DNA of 64,000 nucleotides from Oceanobacillus polygoni (GCF_008304605.1 NZ_PIJY01000041.1:24867-88866), one strand, 5' to 3'. Shown: positions 1 through 9,041, counted from the stretch's first letter. Notes: generated by a model not told the origin, from the sequence alone. Translations and numbers: made by a program.

Positions 1-62
1 GTGGTGTCTTAGTTTCGAGTTTCGTGCGGACGAGTTTCATTTCTTAGCAAATATACAAATTA
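1..62. other. Left edge, no gene assigned
   Basis: The first 62 bases hold no start codon with a ribosome binding site and no recognisable coding end. They may be the 3' flank of a gene outside the window. Confidence 0.3.
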
Positions 63-85
63 GGCCCCTGCATCATGCAGGGGCC
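63..85. terminator. Terminator after htpG
   Basis: A perfect 10-bp inverted repeat (GGCCCCTGCA / TGCAGGGGCC) with a 3-base loop lies just beyond the htpG stop codon. Read on the minus strand it is followed by a T-rich stretch, so it can end htpG transcription. The plus-strand tail is weaker, but the hairpin could also stop a gene entering from the left edge. Confidence 0.8.
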
Positions 86-94
86 TTGTTAGTG

Positions 95-1972
95 TCACAC
101 CATTACTTTACAAATATCATTCGTAAAGTCAACTGGGTCTTCGATTGGCAGTCCTTCGATGAGGAGTGCTTGGTTGTAAAGAAGGTTTGTATATAGATTC
201 AATTTTTCTTTATCTTGATCTTGAGCGTTTTTCAGCGCTTGGAAGATTTCATGATTTACATTGATCTCTAGCACTTTGTCAGCCTTGATGTTTTGGTCAT
301 CTGGCATTGCATTTATTATTTTTTCCATTTCAATAGAGATTTCGCCGTCAGCAGTTAATACGACAGGATGTGATTTTAATCGTTTGGATGCGCGCACTTC
401 TTTTACTTTGCCCGCTAAGACTTCTTGCATTGCTGCAAATAGGTCTTTATTTTCTTGTTGCGCTTCTTCTGTTGCATCCTTTTCATCATCCTCGATACCT
501 AGATCACCGCTGGATACAGACTTGAACTCTTTTTCTTTATAATTCATCAGCATGCGGATGGCAAATTCATCGATTTCATCGGTAAAGAACAAAATTTCGT
601 AGCCTTTATCTGCTACAAGTTCAGTTTGTGGAAGCTTTTCAATGCGCTCATTGGACTCACCAGTTGCATAGTAAATATACTTTTGATCCTCTGGCATCCG
701 TGATACGTACTCATCCAATGTGACGAGCTTCTTCTCTTTTGAAGAATAGAACAATAATAGATCCTGCAGCAAGTCTTTGTTCTGACCAAAGTCGCTATAT
801 ACACCGTATTTCAGCTGTTGACCGAATGATTTATAGAACTTCTCATATTTCTCACGATCATCTCTTAAAATACTTTGTAACTGTGATTTGATTTTCTTAT
901 TCATGTTTTTTGCGATTAGCTTCAGCTGGCGATCATGCTGGAGCATCTCTCTGGAAATGTTCAATGATAGATCTTCAGAGTCTACCATTCCTTTCACAAA
1001 GCTAAAATAATCTGGGAGTAAATCTGCGCATTTATCCATGATCAACACGCCATTGGAATAGAGCTCAAGTCCTTTTTCAAATTCCCTCGTATAATAGTTA
1101 TGTGGTGCGTTTTCTGGAATATACAGAATCGCGTTATAACGAATCGTACCATCAACATTAATGTGGATATGCTTTAATGGCTTGTCATAGCCGTAATGCT
1201 TTTCATTATAGAAATTCTCATAATCCTCGTCAGTAAGTTCGCTTTTGTTCTTTTTCCAAATTGGAACCATCGTATTGATTGTTTGCTCCTCAATCACGTC
1301 TTCGTACTCGTCCTCTGTTCCTTCTTTCAGCTTACTTTCTGTGATATCCATTTTGATTGGATAGCGGATAAAGTCAGAGTATTTTTTAATGATTTGTTTC
1401 AAACGATATTCTTCTAGGAATTCATCAAAATTCTCTTCTTCTTCATTCTCTTTGATTTCTAAAATGATTTCGGTACCAACCTCTGTTTTTTCAGCTGATG
1501 AAATGGTGTAGCCATCAGGACCCGTTGATTCCCATTTAAATGCTTCATCACTTTCAATTGACTTACTGATCACTGTTACCTTGTCAGCTACCATAAACGC
1601 CGCGTAGAAGCCGACACCAAACTGACCGATAATATCATGGCCATCTTTGATTTCATTCTCTGTTTTAAATGTATGGGAACCACTTTTCGCAATGACACCA
1701 AGATTCTCTTCCAAGTCTTCCTTTGTCATTCCAATTCCAGTATCCGTAATTGTTAAGGTGCGTGTATCTTTATTCGCATCGACCTTTATGTAGTAGCTAT
1801 CTTTATTGAACGTGAGTGAGTCATCGGTTAGTGCTTTGTAATAGATTTTGTCAATGGCGTCACTCGCATTGGAAATAAGCTCTCGTAAAAAGACTTCACG
1901 CTGTGAATAAATGGAGTTGATTACCATATCTAATAGTTTCTTTGATTCTGCTTTAAATGCTACCTTGCTCAT
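95..1972 (-). CDS. htpG: Molecular chaperone HtpG (Hsp90 family)
   Basis: ATP-dependent cytosolic chaperone of the Hsp90 family, about 625 residues, the usual bacterial length. The GHKL ATPase domain is clear at the N-terminus: the helix with [12 protein letters not shown] carries the ATP-binding Glu and Asn, followed by DTGIGM and the [11 protein letters not shown] glycine lid. The middle and C-terminal dimerisation domains follow with no linker insertion. An upstream in-frame ATG at 1981 abuts the AGAGGAG ribosome binding site, whereas the ATG at 1972 sits 9 bases from it and gives the usual MSKVAFKAE start, so 1972 is preferred. The gene is monocistronic, preceded by a sigma-A promoter and a perfect CIRCE operator, so heat induction through HrcA is expected. 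Confidence 0.97.
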   Translation of the reverse strand: MSKVAFKAESKKLLDMVINSIYSQREVFLRELISNASDAIDKIYYKALTDDSLTFNKDSYYIKVDANKDTRTLTITDTGIGMTKEDLEENLGVIAKSGSHTFKTENEIKDGHDIIGQFGVGFYAAFMVADKVTVISKSIESDEAFKWESTGPDGYTISSAEKTEVGTEIILEIKENEEEENFDEFLEEYRLKQIIKKYSDFIRYPIKMDITESKLKEGTEDEYEDVIEEQTINTMVPIWKKNKSELTDEDYENFYNEKHYGYDKPLKHIHINVDGTIRYNAILYIPENAPHNYYTREFEKGLELYSNGVLIMDKCADLLPDYFSFVKGMVDSEDLSLNISREMLQHDRQLKLIAKNMNKKIKSQLQSILRDDREKYEKFYKSFGQQLKYGVYSDFGQNKDLLQDLLLFYSSKEKKLVTLDEYVSRMPEDQKYIYYATGESNERIEKLPQTELVADKGYEILFFTDEIDEFAIRMLMNYKEKEFKSVSSGDLGIEDDEKDATEEAQQENKDLFAAMQEVLAGKVKEVRASKRLKSHPVVLTADGEISIEMEKIINAMPDDQNIKADKVLEINVNHEIFQALKNAQDQDKEKLNLYTNLLYNQALLIEGLPIEDPVDFTNDICKVMV

Positions 1973-2002
1973 ACTATCCATCTCCTCTTTTCAAGCAGTC
2001 TT

Positions 2003-2029
2003 TTAGCACTCTAAGACAATGAGTGCTAA
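2003..2029 (-). promoter_or_regulatory. CIRCE operator (HrcA site) for htpG
   Basis: TTAGCACTC, nine bases, GAGTGCTAA: an exact match to the CIRCE consensus bound by the heat-shock repressor HrcA. It lies at about +5 to +31 of the predicted htpG transcript, where binding would block initiation or escape. Confidence 0.93.
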
Positions 2030-2040
2030 TCCCTAATCAT

Positions 2041-2069
2041 TTAATAACACATCCTTTTTTTGATGTCAA
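2041..2069 (-). promoter_or_regulatory. Sigma-A promoter of htpG
   Basis: On the minus strand TTGACA (2064-2069) is followed after exactly 17 bases by TATTAA (2041-2046), predicting a start near 2034. The CIRCE element begins only a few bases downstream. Confidence 0.8.
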
Positions 2070-2084
2070 TTAAAATAGCTGTTG

Positions 2085-2090
2085 TATAAT
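2085..2090 (+). promoter_or_regulatory. -10 box of the sirtuin gene
   Basis: A consensus TATAAT lies 33 bases before the sirtuin ATG. The -35 is unclear: TTGATG at 2060-2065 would leave 19 bases of spacing. The divergent htpG promoter overlaps this region, so the two genes share a short control region. Confidence 0.5.
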
Positions 2091-2122
2091 GGAACTATCT
2101 AGAATGAATCGGAGGGAATCCT

Positions 2123-2833
2123 ATGTTGAAAGAATGGTTGCGTGATGCAAGCTATCCCGTTGTCTTCACGGGGGCGGGGATGTCAACCGAAAGTGGACTG
2201 CCAGACTTTCGCTCGGCAAACCAAGGGCTCTGGCAGAAAAAAGATCCTAGTAAAATTGCTAGTACGGATGCGCTAAATAATAATGTACATGAATTTATTG
2301 CATTCTATCGTGAGCGGGTACTTGGTGTGAAGGAATATCATCCACATAATGGCCACCTGATTTTAGCGGATTGGGAAAAACGTGGCATTATCCAATCGAT
2401 TATCACCCAAAATGTCGATGGCTTTCATCAACTTGCAGGCAGCAAACGAGTTGCCGAGCTTCACGGCACATTGCAAAAGCTACACTGCCAATCCTGTGGC
2501 AAAGTGTATGACAGTAAGGAATATATTAAAAAGGAGTATCACTGTTCTTGTGGCGGAATCTTGCGCCCTTCTATTGTATTGTTTGGTGAAACTTTGCCAG
2601 AAGATGCTTTTCAATTGGCATTGGAAGAAGCTGAACGAGCGGATCTGTTTATTGTACTGGGTTCCTCGCTAAGCGTTACACCAGCAAACCAATTTCCCCT
2701 TATCGCAAAGGAAAGCGGGGCTAAATTGGTGATTGTGAATCAGGAGAAGACTGCGCTTGATTATGCTGCAGATGAGGTAATTCGTGATCGGAAGATTGGG
2801 AAGCTGTTGGAGGAGTTGGATGGTGCTCCATAA
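2123..2833 (+). CDS. NAD-dependent protein deacylase (sirtuin)
   Basis: Sir2-family lysine deacylase of 236 residues, close to the length of Bacillus SrtN and short bacterial CobB proteins. Visible signatures are the Rossmann motif GAGMSTESGLPDFR near residue 18, TQNVDG and the catalytic His in ELHGT, a zinc knuckle made of a CxxC pair (HCQSCGK) and a CSC pair (HCSCGG), and the GSSLSVTPANQFP NAD-binding segment. It removes acyl groups from protein lysines using NAD and releases O-acyl-ADP-ribose. A GGAGGG ribosome binding site precedes the ATG. It stands alone between htpG and ypjP. Substrates cannot be deduced from the sequence. Confidence 0.93.
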   Translation: MLKEWLRDASYPVVFTGAGMSTESGLPDFRSANQGLWQKKDPSKIASTDALNNNVHEFIAFYRERVLGVKEYHPHNGHLILADWEKRGIIQSIITQNVDGFHQLAGSKRVAELHGTLQKLHCQSCGKVYDSKEYIKKEYHCSCGGILRPSIVLFGETLPEDAFQLALEEAERADLFIVLGSSLSVTPANQFPLIAKESGAKLVIVNQEKTALDYAADEVIRDRKIGKLLEELDGAP

Positions 2834-2841
2834 AAAATATA

Positions 2842-2888
2842 AGCTGCTTTCTCATTGTTAGATTGTCTCTAACAATGAGAAAGCAGCT
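2842..2888. terminator. Bidirectional terminator, sirtuin / ypjP
   Basis: A perfect 20-bp inverted repeat separates the convergent sirtuin and ypjP genes. On the minus strand it is followed by a run of T residues, so it is the expected terminator of ypjP. On the plus strand the T tail is weak but the stem is very stable. Confidence 0.85.
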
Positions 2889-2895
2889 CACGACT

Positions 2896-3513
2896 CTAAG
2901 CCATCCACCTCGGTGGTGTATTTTTATCCCAATAGATTTCGCCAATATCGTGATGCTCCTTAAATCCATCGCTGCTGACATGGTAATGGAAATTGAAATA
3001 ATGCCCTTCTAGCGGACGGTTATCCCGGCGCACATGGAACTTCGCAACATCTTGCCCTCTTTTTTCATCATATACATTAAAAATGCGTTCACCATAGCCT
3101 TCTGCCGGGTTTTCTGTAATTGCAAAATAGGCGTAATTATCTGTACCAGATTCGTCTAAAATAGAAGCTAGAACTGCTTCGATGTTCGGTAAAATGATGT
3201 CTGTGAACTCTGCTTCTACTTGGCTTGCAATTCTAGAGCCAAATTTGATAATCGCTTGTTCCTTTGCCTGTTCAGTTAACTCTTTCACGGCTTGTTCTTT
3301 CGGATTCGCCTCTACTATAGGCAAGGGTATCGTATAATCAATTTCTTCTCGTAATTCCGTTACAGGACCAGAATGGTTGTTTATATCTGCTCCAGAGGAA
3401 AATGCGTCTTCATTTTCCTCTGCATCGATCTCTAAAAGAGCTGTCGGACTGTACATTCCTAATGTGAAAATAGTTACGAAGACAACCGCTAGTTTTCTCA
3501 TCCAAAGCTTCAT
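2896..3513 (-). CDS. ypjP: YpjP-like exported protein
   Basis: A 205-residue protein resembling the Bacillus YpjP family (recalled from its length, the MKLWMRK N-terminus and the GERIFNVYDEKRG segment). An N-terminal signal-like hydrophobic stretch (about residues 8-28) is followed by an acidic, low-complexity region and a conserved C-terminal part containing NRPLEGHYFNFHYH and a terminal IYWDKNTPPRW. It is probably secreted or membrane-anchored; no enzymatic motif is visible. It is a single gene convergent with the sirtuin. The biochemical function is unknown. Confidence 0.75.
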   Translation of the reverse strand: MKLWMRKLAVVFVTIFTLGMYSPTALLEIDAEENEDAFSSGADINNHSGPVTELREEIDYTIPLPIVEANPKEQAVKELTEQAKEQAIIKFGSRIASQVEAEFTDIILPNIEAVLASILDESGTDNYAYFAITENPAEGYGERIFNVYDEKRGQDVAKFHVRRDNRPLEGHYFNFHYHVSSDGFKEHHDIGEIYWDKNTPPRWMA

Positions 3514-3673
3514 CGAATCTCACCTTCTTATGTAACTTCTATTTCAATTTTAACATGTTATCCGGACAAGTCTATCCTATTTTTTATTTTTACTAAAATT
3601 TTACACAATTACTTTCAGATAATACTATAGGGATGGAAGTACCCTGCCAAATCGGGCACATAATGTCGGGTAG

Positions 3674-3800
3674 CTCTATTCACTTCTTGCTTTTCACAGT
3701 TTGCACGGAGTCACACCATCTGAAGCGAGATTGAACGGAAAGGAACTAAAAGCTTTTCCACGAATGACCTTCCAGTTAACGATAAAAGGAGGAAGTGAAA
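3674..3800 (+). pseudogene. Remnant of an AraC-type HTH domain
   Basis: Read in frame with the gene that starts at 3801, this stretch encodes [19 protein letters not shown] and then [14 protein letters not shown]. That is the end of the second helix-turn-helix and the linker of AraC-type regulators which carry a GyrI-like effector domain. A TAG at 3671-3673 ends the frame upstream, and the rest of the DNA-binding domain is gone. A TTG at 3701 gives a longer open frame but has no ribosome binding site. Confidence 0.6.
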
Positions 3801-4291
3801 TGAACTACCGAATTGAAGAAAAAGGAGCATTTCGTATTGTTGGTCTAAAGAAAAACGTACCGATTCAATTTGAGGGGGTAAATCCAGAAATCGCTGCTAT
3901 GTGGGAAAGTTTAACAGAGGATAAAATTTTGCAATTAAAGGAGTTATCGAATGTCGATCCACGCGGTCTTATTTCCGCATCGGCGAATTTTTCCGAAGAG
4001 CGCATGGAGGAAAAAGGTACGCTTGATCATTATATCGGTGTGGCAACGACGAAGGATTGCCCAGATAACTTCACTGCGCTTGAAGTTGCTGCAACAACAT
4101 GGGCAGTTTTCGAAGCAATCGGCCCATTCCCCGACACGTTACAAAATATCTGGGGACGGATCTATTCGGAATGGTTCCCATCCGCAAACTATGAACAGGC
4201 AGAAGGACCCGAAATTTTATGGAATGAAAATAAAGATGTATCGTCGCCAAATTTTAAAAGTGAAATATGGATACCGGTTTTGACGAAGTAA
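3801..4291 (+). CDS. GyrI-like effector-binding domain protein
   Basis: About 163 residues forming a GyrI-like/AraC effector-binding domain, seen in [18 protein letters not shown], the [10 protein letters not shown] strand and the terminal EIWIPV strand. The ATG at 3801 has a strong AAAGGAGGAAG site 8 bases upstream and is chosen as the start. The family binds small cationic or hydrophobic ligands, usually as the sensing half of an AraC regulator. Here the DNA-binding half is reduced to a remnant, so the product may be a free ligand-binding protein or a decaying gene. The frame itself is intact and is followed by a good terminator. Confidence 0.75.
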
Positions 4292-4302
4292 CTGGCTTAC
4301 AA

Positions 4303-4332
4303 GGGGACTGAACGTATGTTCAGTCCTTTTTT
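4303..4332 (+). terminator. Terminator of the GyrI-domain gene
   Basis: GGACTGAAC, a 4-base loop and GTTCAGTCC followed by TTTTTT: a perfect intrinsic terminator just after the stop codon. Confidence 0.9.
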
Positions 4333-4529
4333 GTGTATAGAGCGCTTCAACTTAGCTGCTGCTAACGCGACACGGACTGGGCACGCTCTAATTGTGAACT
4401 GCAGCATCTGTCCTACCAACTCCAGCGTTTAGAACAACACTAGCCTATCCTGAGAGGATTGTTAATATTATGATCTCGATTATCTTTTTTTAAAAATAAG
4501 ACAGACTAATCAATAAAGGAGGGATTCAG

Positions 4530-4640
4530 ATGTCAGGAAGACCAAAATCGAAAAATAAAAGCAAGGAAGAATTAAATGCATTAAAAAAAGAGAATAAGAC
4601 TGGTGTTAAATTGCATGGACCGAATCGTCCATCACCATAA
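4530..4640 (+). CDS. SspM-like small spore peptide (36 aa)
   Basis: A 36-residue, very basic and hydrophilic peptide with an AAAGGAGGG ribosome binding site 6 bases before the ATG and its own strong terminator 8 bases after the stop. The frame starts MSGRPKSKNK and ends HGPNRPSP. That ending recalls the GGPNRPST terminus of B. subtilis SspM, a minor small acid-soluble spore protein; this is from memory, not from a search. If correct, it would be made late in the forespore, but no clear sigma-G promoter was identified. The site, the terminator and the composition support a real gene; the family assignment is less sure. Confidence 0.6.
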   Translation: MSGRPKSKNKSKEELNALKKENKTGVKLHGPNRPSP

Positions 4641-4647
4641 CTGGATC

Positions 4648-4685
4648 AAAGAAGGAGCTGCTGATGAAGCTCCTTCTTTTTTTAC
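4648..4685 (+). terminator. Terminator of the SspM-like gene
   Basis: AAAGAAGGAGCT and AGCTCCTTCTTT form a perfect 12-bp stem around an 8-base loop, and the second arm runs into a long T tract. It separates the small gene from the LD-carboxypeptidase gene. Confidence 0.92.
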
Positions 4686-4755
4686 TAATGAAAGCAGGAA
4701 TTTAGCAAACAATCACGAATGTATATATATTATGCACACAAAGGAACGTGATTTG

Positions 4756-5787
4756 ATGTTAATAAAACCAAAGAGACTACAGCCTGGGGACAAAGTTGCA
4801 ACGGTTAGCCCTTCTTGGGGCGGTGCTGGGGATGAACCACTACAATGGCGCTATGAGCAAGGTGTCCAACGATTAAAGGATGTATTCGGTCTAGAAGTTG
4901 TCGCTATGCCAAACAGCTTAAAGGGATCGGATTATCTTTACGCACATCCAGAAGCTCGAGCCGAGGATTTGATGACGGCATTTGCTGATAACAGTATTAA
5001 AGGAATTATCGCTAACATTGGTGGAGAAGAAAGTATCCGTTTGCTTCCATATATCGACTTCGATACCATTCATGAAAATCCGAAAATATTTATGGGATAT
5101 TCCGATGTCACGATAGCGCATTTATTTTGTCATAAAGCTGGGATTTCGTCATTTTATGGTCCAGCCATCTTAACGGATTTTGCCGAAAATATTGAGATGC
5201 ACCCTTACACCGTAAATAGCATTCAGCAAACACTTTTCTCGAATGAAAAAGTTGGAGAAGTTAAACCTGCTAAGGAATGGACGAGTGAATTTTTAGAATG
5301 GGATATCGCAAACAAAGATACTCGGAGGCAGATGCAGCCCAATTCAGCTTATGAAGTGCTACAGGGAAATGGTGTCGTACAAGGCAGATTGATTGGCGGA
5401 TGCATGGATGTTCTTGAGTTCGCAAAAGGGACAGCTCTCTGGCCAGAGTCAAGCTATTGGGAAGAAAGTATTCTTTTCTTTGAAACGTCAGAGGAACAAC
5501 CCAAGCCAGACCTGATCAAATACTGGCTGCGAAATTACGCTGCACAAGGTATTTTACAGAAAACAAATGGTATCCTTGTTGCCAAGCCTTATGATGAAAT
5601 GTATTACACTGAATATAAGGAAGCGATACGCACAGTTATGCAGGAATACGGATTAGCGGACTTGCCAATTCTTTATAATATGAACTTTGGCCACACTGAA
5701 CCAAAATTCATTCTTCCATATGGGGTACAGGCTGAAATAGATTGTAATGAGGCTAACTTCTCGATTATTGAAAATGCTGTAGAATAG
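4756..5787 (+). CDS. S66-family LD-carboxypeptidase / MccF-like
   Basis: A 343-residue cytoplasmic serine peptidase of family S66 (LdcA/MccF). The family signature FMGYSDVT carries the probable nucleophile Ser116. The partner Glu is likely in FFETSEEQ and the His in the NFGHTEPK segment near the C-terminus. LdcA enzymes trim the terminal D-Ala from recycled muropeptides; MccF-type members cleave amide bonds in peptide-nucleotide antibiotics. The long insertion and MLIKPKRLQPGDKVATVSPSWGG start favour the MccF-like branch. A longer reading frame begins upstream, but it would run through the preceding terminator; the ATG at 4756 follows an AAGGA. It is probably co-transcribed with the VOC gene 12 bases downstream. 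Confidence 0.85.
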   Translation: MLIKPKRLQPGDKVATVSPSWGGAGDEPLQWRYEQGVQRLKDVFGLEVVAMPNSLKGSDYLYAHPEARAEDLMTAFADNSIKGIIANIGGEESIRLLPYIDFDTIHENPKIFMGYSDVTIAHLFCHKAGISSFYGPAILTDFAENIEMHPYTVNSIQQTLFSNEKVGEVKPAKEWTSEFLEWDIANKDTRRQMQPNSAYEVLQGNGVVQGRLIGGCMDVLEFAKGTALWPESSYWEESILFFETSEEQPKPDLIKYWLRNYAAQGILQKTNGILVAKPYDEMYYTEYKEAIRTVMQEYGLADLPILYNMNFGHTEPKFILPYGVQAEIDCNEANFSIIENAVE

Positions 5788-5799
5788 GGAGATGATTGC

Positions 5800-6243
5800 A
5801 TGAATCGTTTAAATTTAATCACATTAGGTGTGAAAGACATGGTAGAATCGTTAGCGTTTTATCGCGATGGACTTGGATTTGACGTTGTTGTCTATGGTGA
5901 GGAATCTGATCCAGATGTTATTTTTTTCAATAATGGCGGCACAAAAATATCCTTGTTCCAAATTGATCGTTTAGCAAAAGATATTAATGAAGAGAATCCC
6001 CCGCAAGTTAGTACGGGATTTAGTGGAATTGCGCTAGCATATAATGGAAAATCCAAAGAAGAAGTCGATGAAGTTTTTGCAGTTGCCAAAAGAGCTGGAG
6101 CAAAAATTGTAAAAGCACCTGAAATTGTATTCTGGGGTGGCTATAGCGGTTATTTCCAGGATCCGAATGGATTTTATTGGGAAGTTGCTTATGGCGAGAA
6201 CTGGCAATTTGATGAGAATGATATGTTGATTGTGAAAGAATAA
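5800..6243 (+). CDS. VOC (glyoxalase/bleomycin resistance) protein
   Basis: A 147-residue single-chain VOC-fold protein with two beta-alpha-beta-beta-beta halves. It begins NLITLGVKDMVESLAFYRDGLGF, and the second half has GGYSGYFQDPNGFYWEVAY, in which the metal-site Glu is retained. Such proteins are metal-dependent isomerases, dioxygenases or drug-binding proteins; the substrate cannot be told here. A GGGAGATGA ribosome binding site precedes the ATG and the spacing to the MccF-like gene suggests one transcript, so the pair may act in self-protection or detoxification (inference). Confidence 0.85.
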   Translation: MNRLNLITLGVKDMVESLAFYRDGLGFDVVVYGEESDPDVIFFNNGGTKISLFQIDRLAKDINEENPPQVSTGFSGIALAYNGKSKEEVDEVFAVAKRAGAKIVKAPEIVFWGGYSGYFQDPNGFYWEVAYGENWQFDENDMLIVKE

Positions 6244-6446
6244 AAGTATTTACTCGAAAGGACTTGTCATGTTTTATAAAGCCTTTTTTGAAGATCGAAC
6301 TAAACCCTGACCACAAAAGCAATGCGCCCCCGAAGCTTTTGTTGATATTGTTTTAAAATCGTTTGGAGAAAACGAAAAAACAGTGCACAGGGATTATCCA
6401 CTAACACAATTTAAATCAATATGGATGTACGTGTTAATAGAAAAAA
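6244..6446 (+). other. Possible decayed coding fragment
   Basis: Roughly 200 bases without an intact gene. A frame starting at an ATG after AAAGGA (near 6270) stops after about 12 codons. A second frame reads for about 60 codons with plausible composition (APEAFVDIVLKSFGENEK) but has no start. It may be the remains of a gene; no family was recognised. Confidence 0.25.
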
Positions 6447-6480
6447 AGACTACTAAAAAAAGATTAGTAGTCTATCTTTT
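6447..6480. terminator. Bidirectional terminator, VOC / phnE
   Basis: AGACTACTA and TAGTAGTCT form a perfect 9-bp stem with T-rich sequence on the plus side and, read from the other strand, on the minus side. It sits between the convergent VOC gene and the phosphonate transport genes. Confidence 0.8.
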
Positions 6481-6518
6481 GTTACTTATAGAGTGTGCCT
6501 AAGGATTTTATACCAAAC

Positions 6519-7391
6519 TCAATTCTTTGTAGCCGCTGGGAAATAACGATTTTTCAATTGTGTTGAAACTATTTCTAAAAATATCGCGATAATGAGGATT
6601 GCGTACGTAATAAATCCAACCTCGCGCAAGTCAAAATAAAAACCGGATGCCATAAAGAGCTCAAATCCAATACCGCCTGCTCCTGCCGCGGCTCCCATTG
6701 CAACAGCGACACCGAAATTAATTTCGAACCGTAAAAATGTCCAGGATAATAAATACGTAAAGGTTGATGGGAGCACACCATGTGTCACCATATGCCACCA
6801 GTTTGAGCCGGTTGCTCGCATTGCATCTAAAATACCTGGATCGACCTCTTCAAACGATTCGGAGAAAGCCTTCACCAAATAAGCGATTGAGTGAAATAGC
6901 ATACCGAGTACAGCAGCTTCACTGCCAAGACCTGCGGCAATTGCAAAAATGAGCACCCATAATACGGTTGGAACGGCACGAATAAATGCGACAACAACAC
7001 GGACAGTTTTTGATATCCATGGCTTGGATAGATTTTCAGCTGCTAAAAAGGCTAGAAATAGGGCAATAATCGCTCCAATCACCGTTGCTAAAATACCTAA
7101 ACCAACCGTAATACCAATCTGATAGAACGCCTCTCCCCAGCTAAAATGACTTAAAGTTGGCTCTAAAAACATCGTCTTTAAATTATATGCGGTTTCCGTA
7201 ATTGCGCGTTCTAACTGCAACCCTGTGTAGTCAAAGAAAAAGAAAGCCATAATTGTTAAAACAGACAACATTGCGATCGTCCACTTCGTCACGAGCTCGA
7301 CCTTATTTCCAGCTTTAATATTAATTCTGCCAGTTCGTGTTCGTTTTATGTAGGTTTGCTTTGGCTGTGCCCCTCCTCTTAGTATTTCCAT
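6519..7391 (-). CDS. phnE: Phosphonate ABC transporter permease PhnE (2)
   Basis: A 290-residue inner-membrane permease of the phosphonate/phosphite ABC importer. It has a basic cytoplasmic N-terminus (about 35 residues), six or so hydrophobic helices and the permease EAA loop region (FEEVDPGILDAMRATGSNWWHMVTHGVLP). Binding-protein-dependent permeases contact the ATPase PhnC through this loop. It ends the phn locus and follows the other phnE with the start and stop adjoining, so the two permeases are translationally coupled. Two dissimilar PhnE subunits presumably form a heterodimer. Confidence 0.92.
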   Translation of the reverse strand: MEILRGGAQPKQTYIKRTRTGRINIKAGNKVELVTKWTIAMLSVLTIMAFFFFDYTGLQLERAITETAYNLKTMFLEPTLSHFSWGEAFYQIGITVGLGILATVIGAIIALFLAFLAAENLSKPWISKTVRVVVAFIRAVPTVLWVLIFAIAAGLGSEAAVLGMLFHSIAYLVKAFSESFEEVDPGILDAMRATGSNWWHMVTHGVLPSTFTYLLSWTFLRFEINFGVAVAMGAAAGAGGIGFELFMASGFYFDLREVGFITYAILIIAIFLEIVSTQLKNRYFPAATKN

Positions 7392-8176
7392 TATAAGATC
7401 ACCTTCCGTATCCGGTTTGAAATCAGTTCAATAATGATGACAGCAATGACAATCGTAAAGGTTACAAGTGCTACTGCATTATAGTTTAGCGATTTATAAT
7501 ATAAATCAAACGTATACCCGATTCCCGTACCGGTTAAAATCCCGACTAATGTAGCGCTTCGGATATTCGTTTCAATCATAAATAAAATCCAGCTCAGCAT
7601 TTGTGGCAGGCTTTGGGGAATGACCGCCTTGTTTACAATTTGTGCATACGTCGCACCAGTAGCTTGCAGTGCTTCCACAGCGCTTTGGCTAGCCTCATCA
7701 ATTGATTCGATAAATGCCCTTGTTAAAAATCCAAGCGTACCAACAAATAAAGCCAAAAACCCGGTTAAAGAATTTTGTCCGAATGAAATCAATAAAATGA
7801 GTGACCATGCAACGACCGGTATGTTTCGTGAAAAAGAGGCAATCAATCGAGCAAGCATACTGAAAACATTGTTTACTTTTGTTGTTTTTGATCCCATTAA
7901 ACCTAGGAATAAGGAAATAATTGCCGCAAGCGTTGTTGCTGCTATCGACATAAAAATCGTTTCATTAAGCTTCCCTAAAATTGCGGGCAGTCTTTCCCAT
8001 GTTTCTTGCGTGATCCAGAGATTTGCAAAGATCCAGCTTAACGCTTTTGGCAACGTTGCGATTCCGTCGATAAAGTTGAACTTTGTTATCATTGCTGACA
8101 AGTACGTAATACCTATAATGATGATTAAGAAAACTGTCGTAATCCATCTGCTTTTTCGCATCGCTTTTTCATTCAC
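7391..8176 (-). CDS. phnE: Phosphonate ABC transporter permease PhnE (1)
   Basis: A 261-residue membrane permease, partner of the following phnE. Six hydrophobic segments are evident, as is the EAA-type motif (IDEASQSAVEALQATGATYAQIVNKAVIPQS). It is transcribed directly after phnC with a 13-base gap and its end adjoins the start of the second phnE. The order phnD-phnC-phnE-phnE is the common Firmicute arrangement of this importer. Confidence 0.92.
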   Translation of the reverse strand: MNEKAMRKSRWITTVFLIIIIGITYLSAMITKFNFIDGIATLPKALSWIFANLWITQETWERLPAILGKLNETIFMSIAATTLAAIISLFLGLMGSKTTKVNNVFSMLARLIASFSRNIPVVAWSLILLISFGQNSLTGFLALFVGTLGFLTRAFIESIDEASQSAVEALQATGATYAQIVNKAVIPQSLPQMLSWILFMIETNIRSATLVGILTGTGIGYTFDLYYKSLNYNAVALVTFTIVIAVIIIELISNRIRKVIL

Positions 8177-8189
8177 GCTTAATTGCTCC

Positions 8190-8954
8190 TTATACCGTAA
8201 TTAATTCCCGTCGTTCCGTACCATAAATATGATTAATTTGTTCCTCACGCAGAAGAGCACTCTTTCCATCAAATACAATTTCGCCCTTTCTTAGCCCAAT
8301 AATTCGATCCGAATAGCCTTGGGCAACCTCTACTTGATGTAGATTTACTAGACAGGTGATGCCAAGTTCATTTGTGATTGACTTTAAGTGATCCATAATA
8401 ACCTTGGAGGAGTTGGGGTCCAAAGAGGCAATTGGCTCATCGCAGAGAATAAGCTTTGGATCCTGTATCAGTGCACGGCAAATGCCAACACGTTGCTGCT
8501 GCCCACCACTTAATTGATCACAGCGCTTATATGCATGCTCTTCAATCCCAAGTTTCTGAAGCAAGAAAAATGCCTGTTCCTTCTCCTCTTCACTAAATCG
8601 CCCTAACACGCCTTGTAAGGTTGTTTTGTAACCAAATCTACCATGAAGTACATTCTCGATTACGGTTAAACGTGGTACTAGATTATAGTGCTGAAATACC
8701 ATCCCGATATCGGTACGCAATTTCCGCAAATCTTTTTTCTTTAAAGATCCGACATCTGAATTATTGAAAATAACTTTTCCTTCATTTATTTCAACCATCC
8801 GATTTATACAGCGTAATAGCGTAGATTTCCCCGCACCAGATGGACCAATGACAGAAACAAACTCACCAGTTTCCACAGTAAAATTCACATCTTTTAACAC
8901 TTGCGTTTCCGAGTTATACGATTTTCCAAGGTTATTTACTTGTAGTAATGACAT
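8190..8954 (-). CDS. phnC: Phosphonate ABC transporter ATP-binding protein
   Basis: A 254-residue ABC ATPase. The Walker A motif is GPSGAGKST (about residue 37), the signature is [10 protein letters not shown], Walker B is [12 protein letters not shown] and the switch His is in [11 protein letters not shown]. The overall sequence matches PhnC, the motor of phosphonate/phosphite uptake. It lies between phnD and the first phnE, and the AAGGAGTGG-like ribosome binding site upstream is good. Confidence 0.95.
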   Translation of the reverse strand: MSLLQVNNLGKSYNSETQVLKDVNFTVETGEFVSVIGPSGAGKSTLLRCINRMVEINEGKVIFNNSDVGSLKKKDLRKLRTDIGMVFQHYNLVPRLTVIENVLHGRFGYKTTLQGVLGRFSEEEKEQAFFLLQKLGIEEHAYKRCDQLSGGQQQRVGICRALIQDPKLILCDEPIASLDPNSSKVIMDHLKSITNELGITCLVNLHQVEVAQGYSDRIIGLRKGEIVFDGKSALLREEQINHIYGTERRELITV

Positions 8955-9041
8955 CTTTTTTCCACTCCTTTGTCACCTATTTAGTAAAATAGAGCATGCA
9001 TTCAACCTTACATGCACACTCTATCTCCATGTGTAATCTAC

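Noticed and set aside
4603-4755. Longer start of the LD-carboxypeptidase
   Set aside because: It would translate through the terminator of the preceding small gene, and the added residues do not resemble the family.
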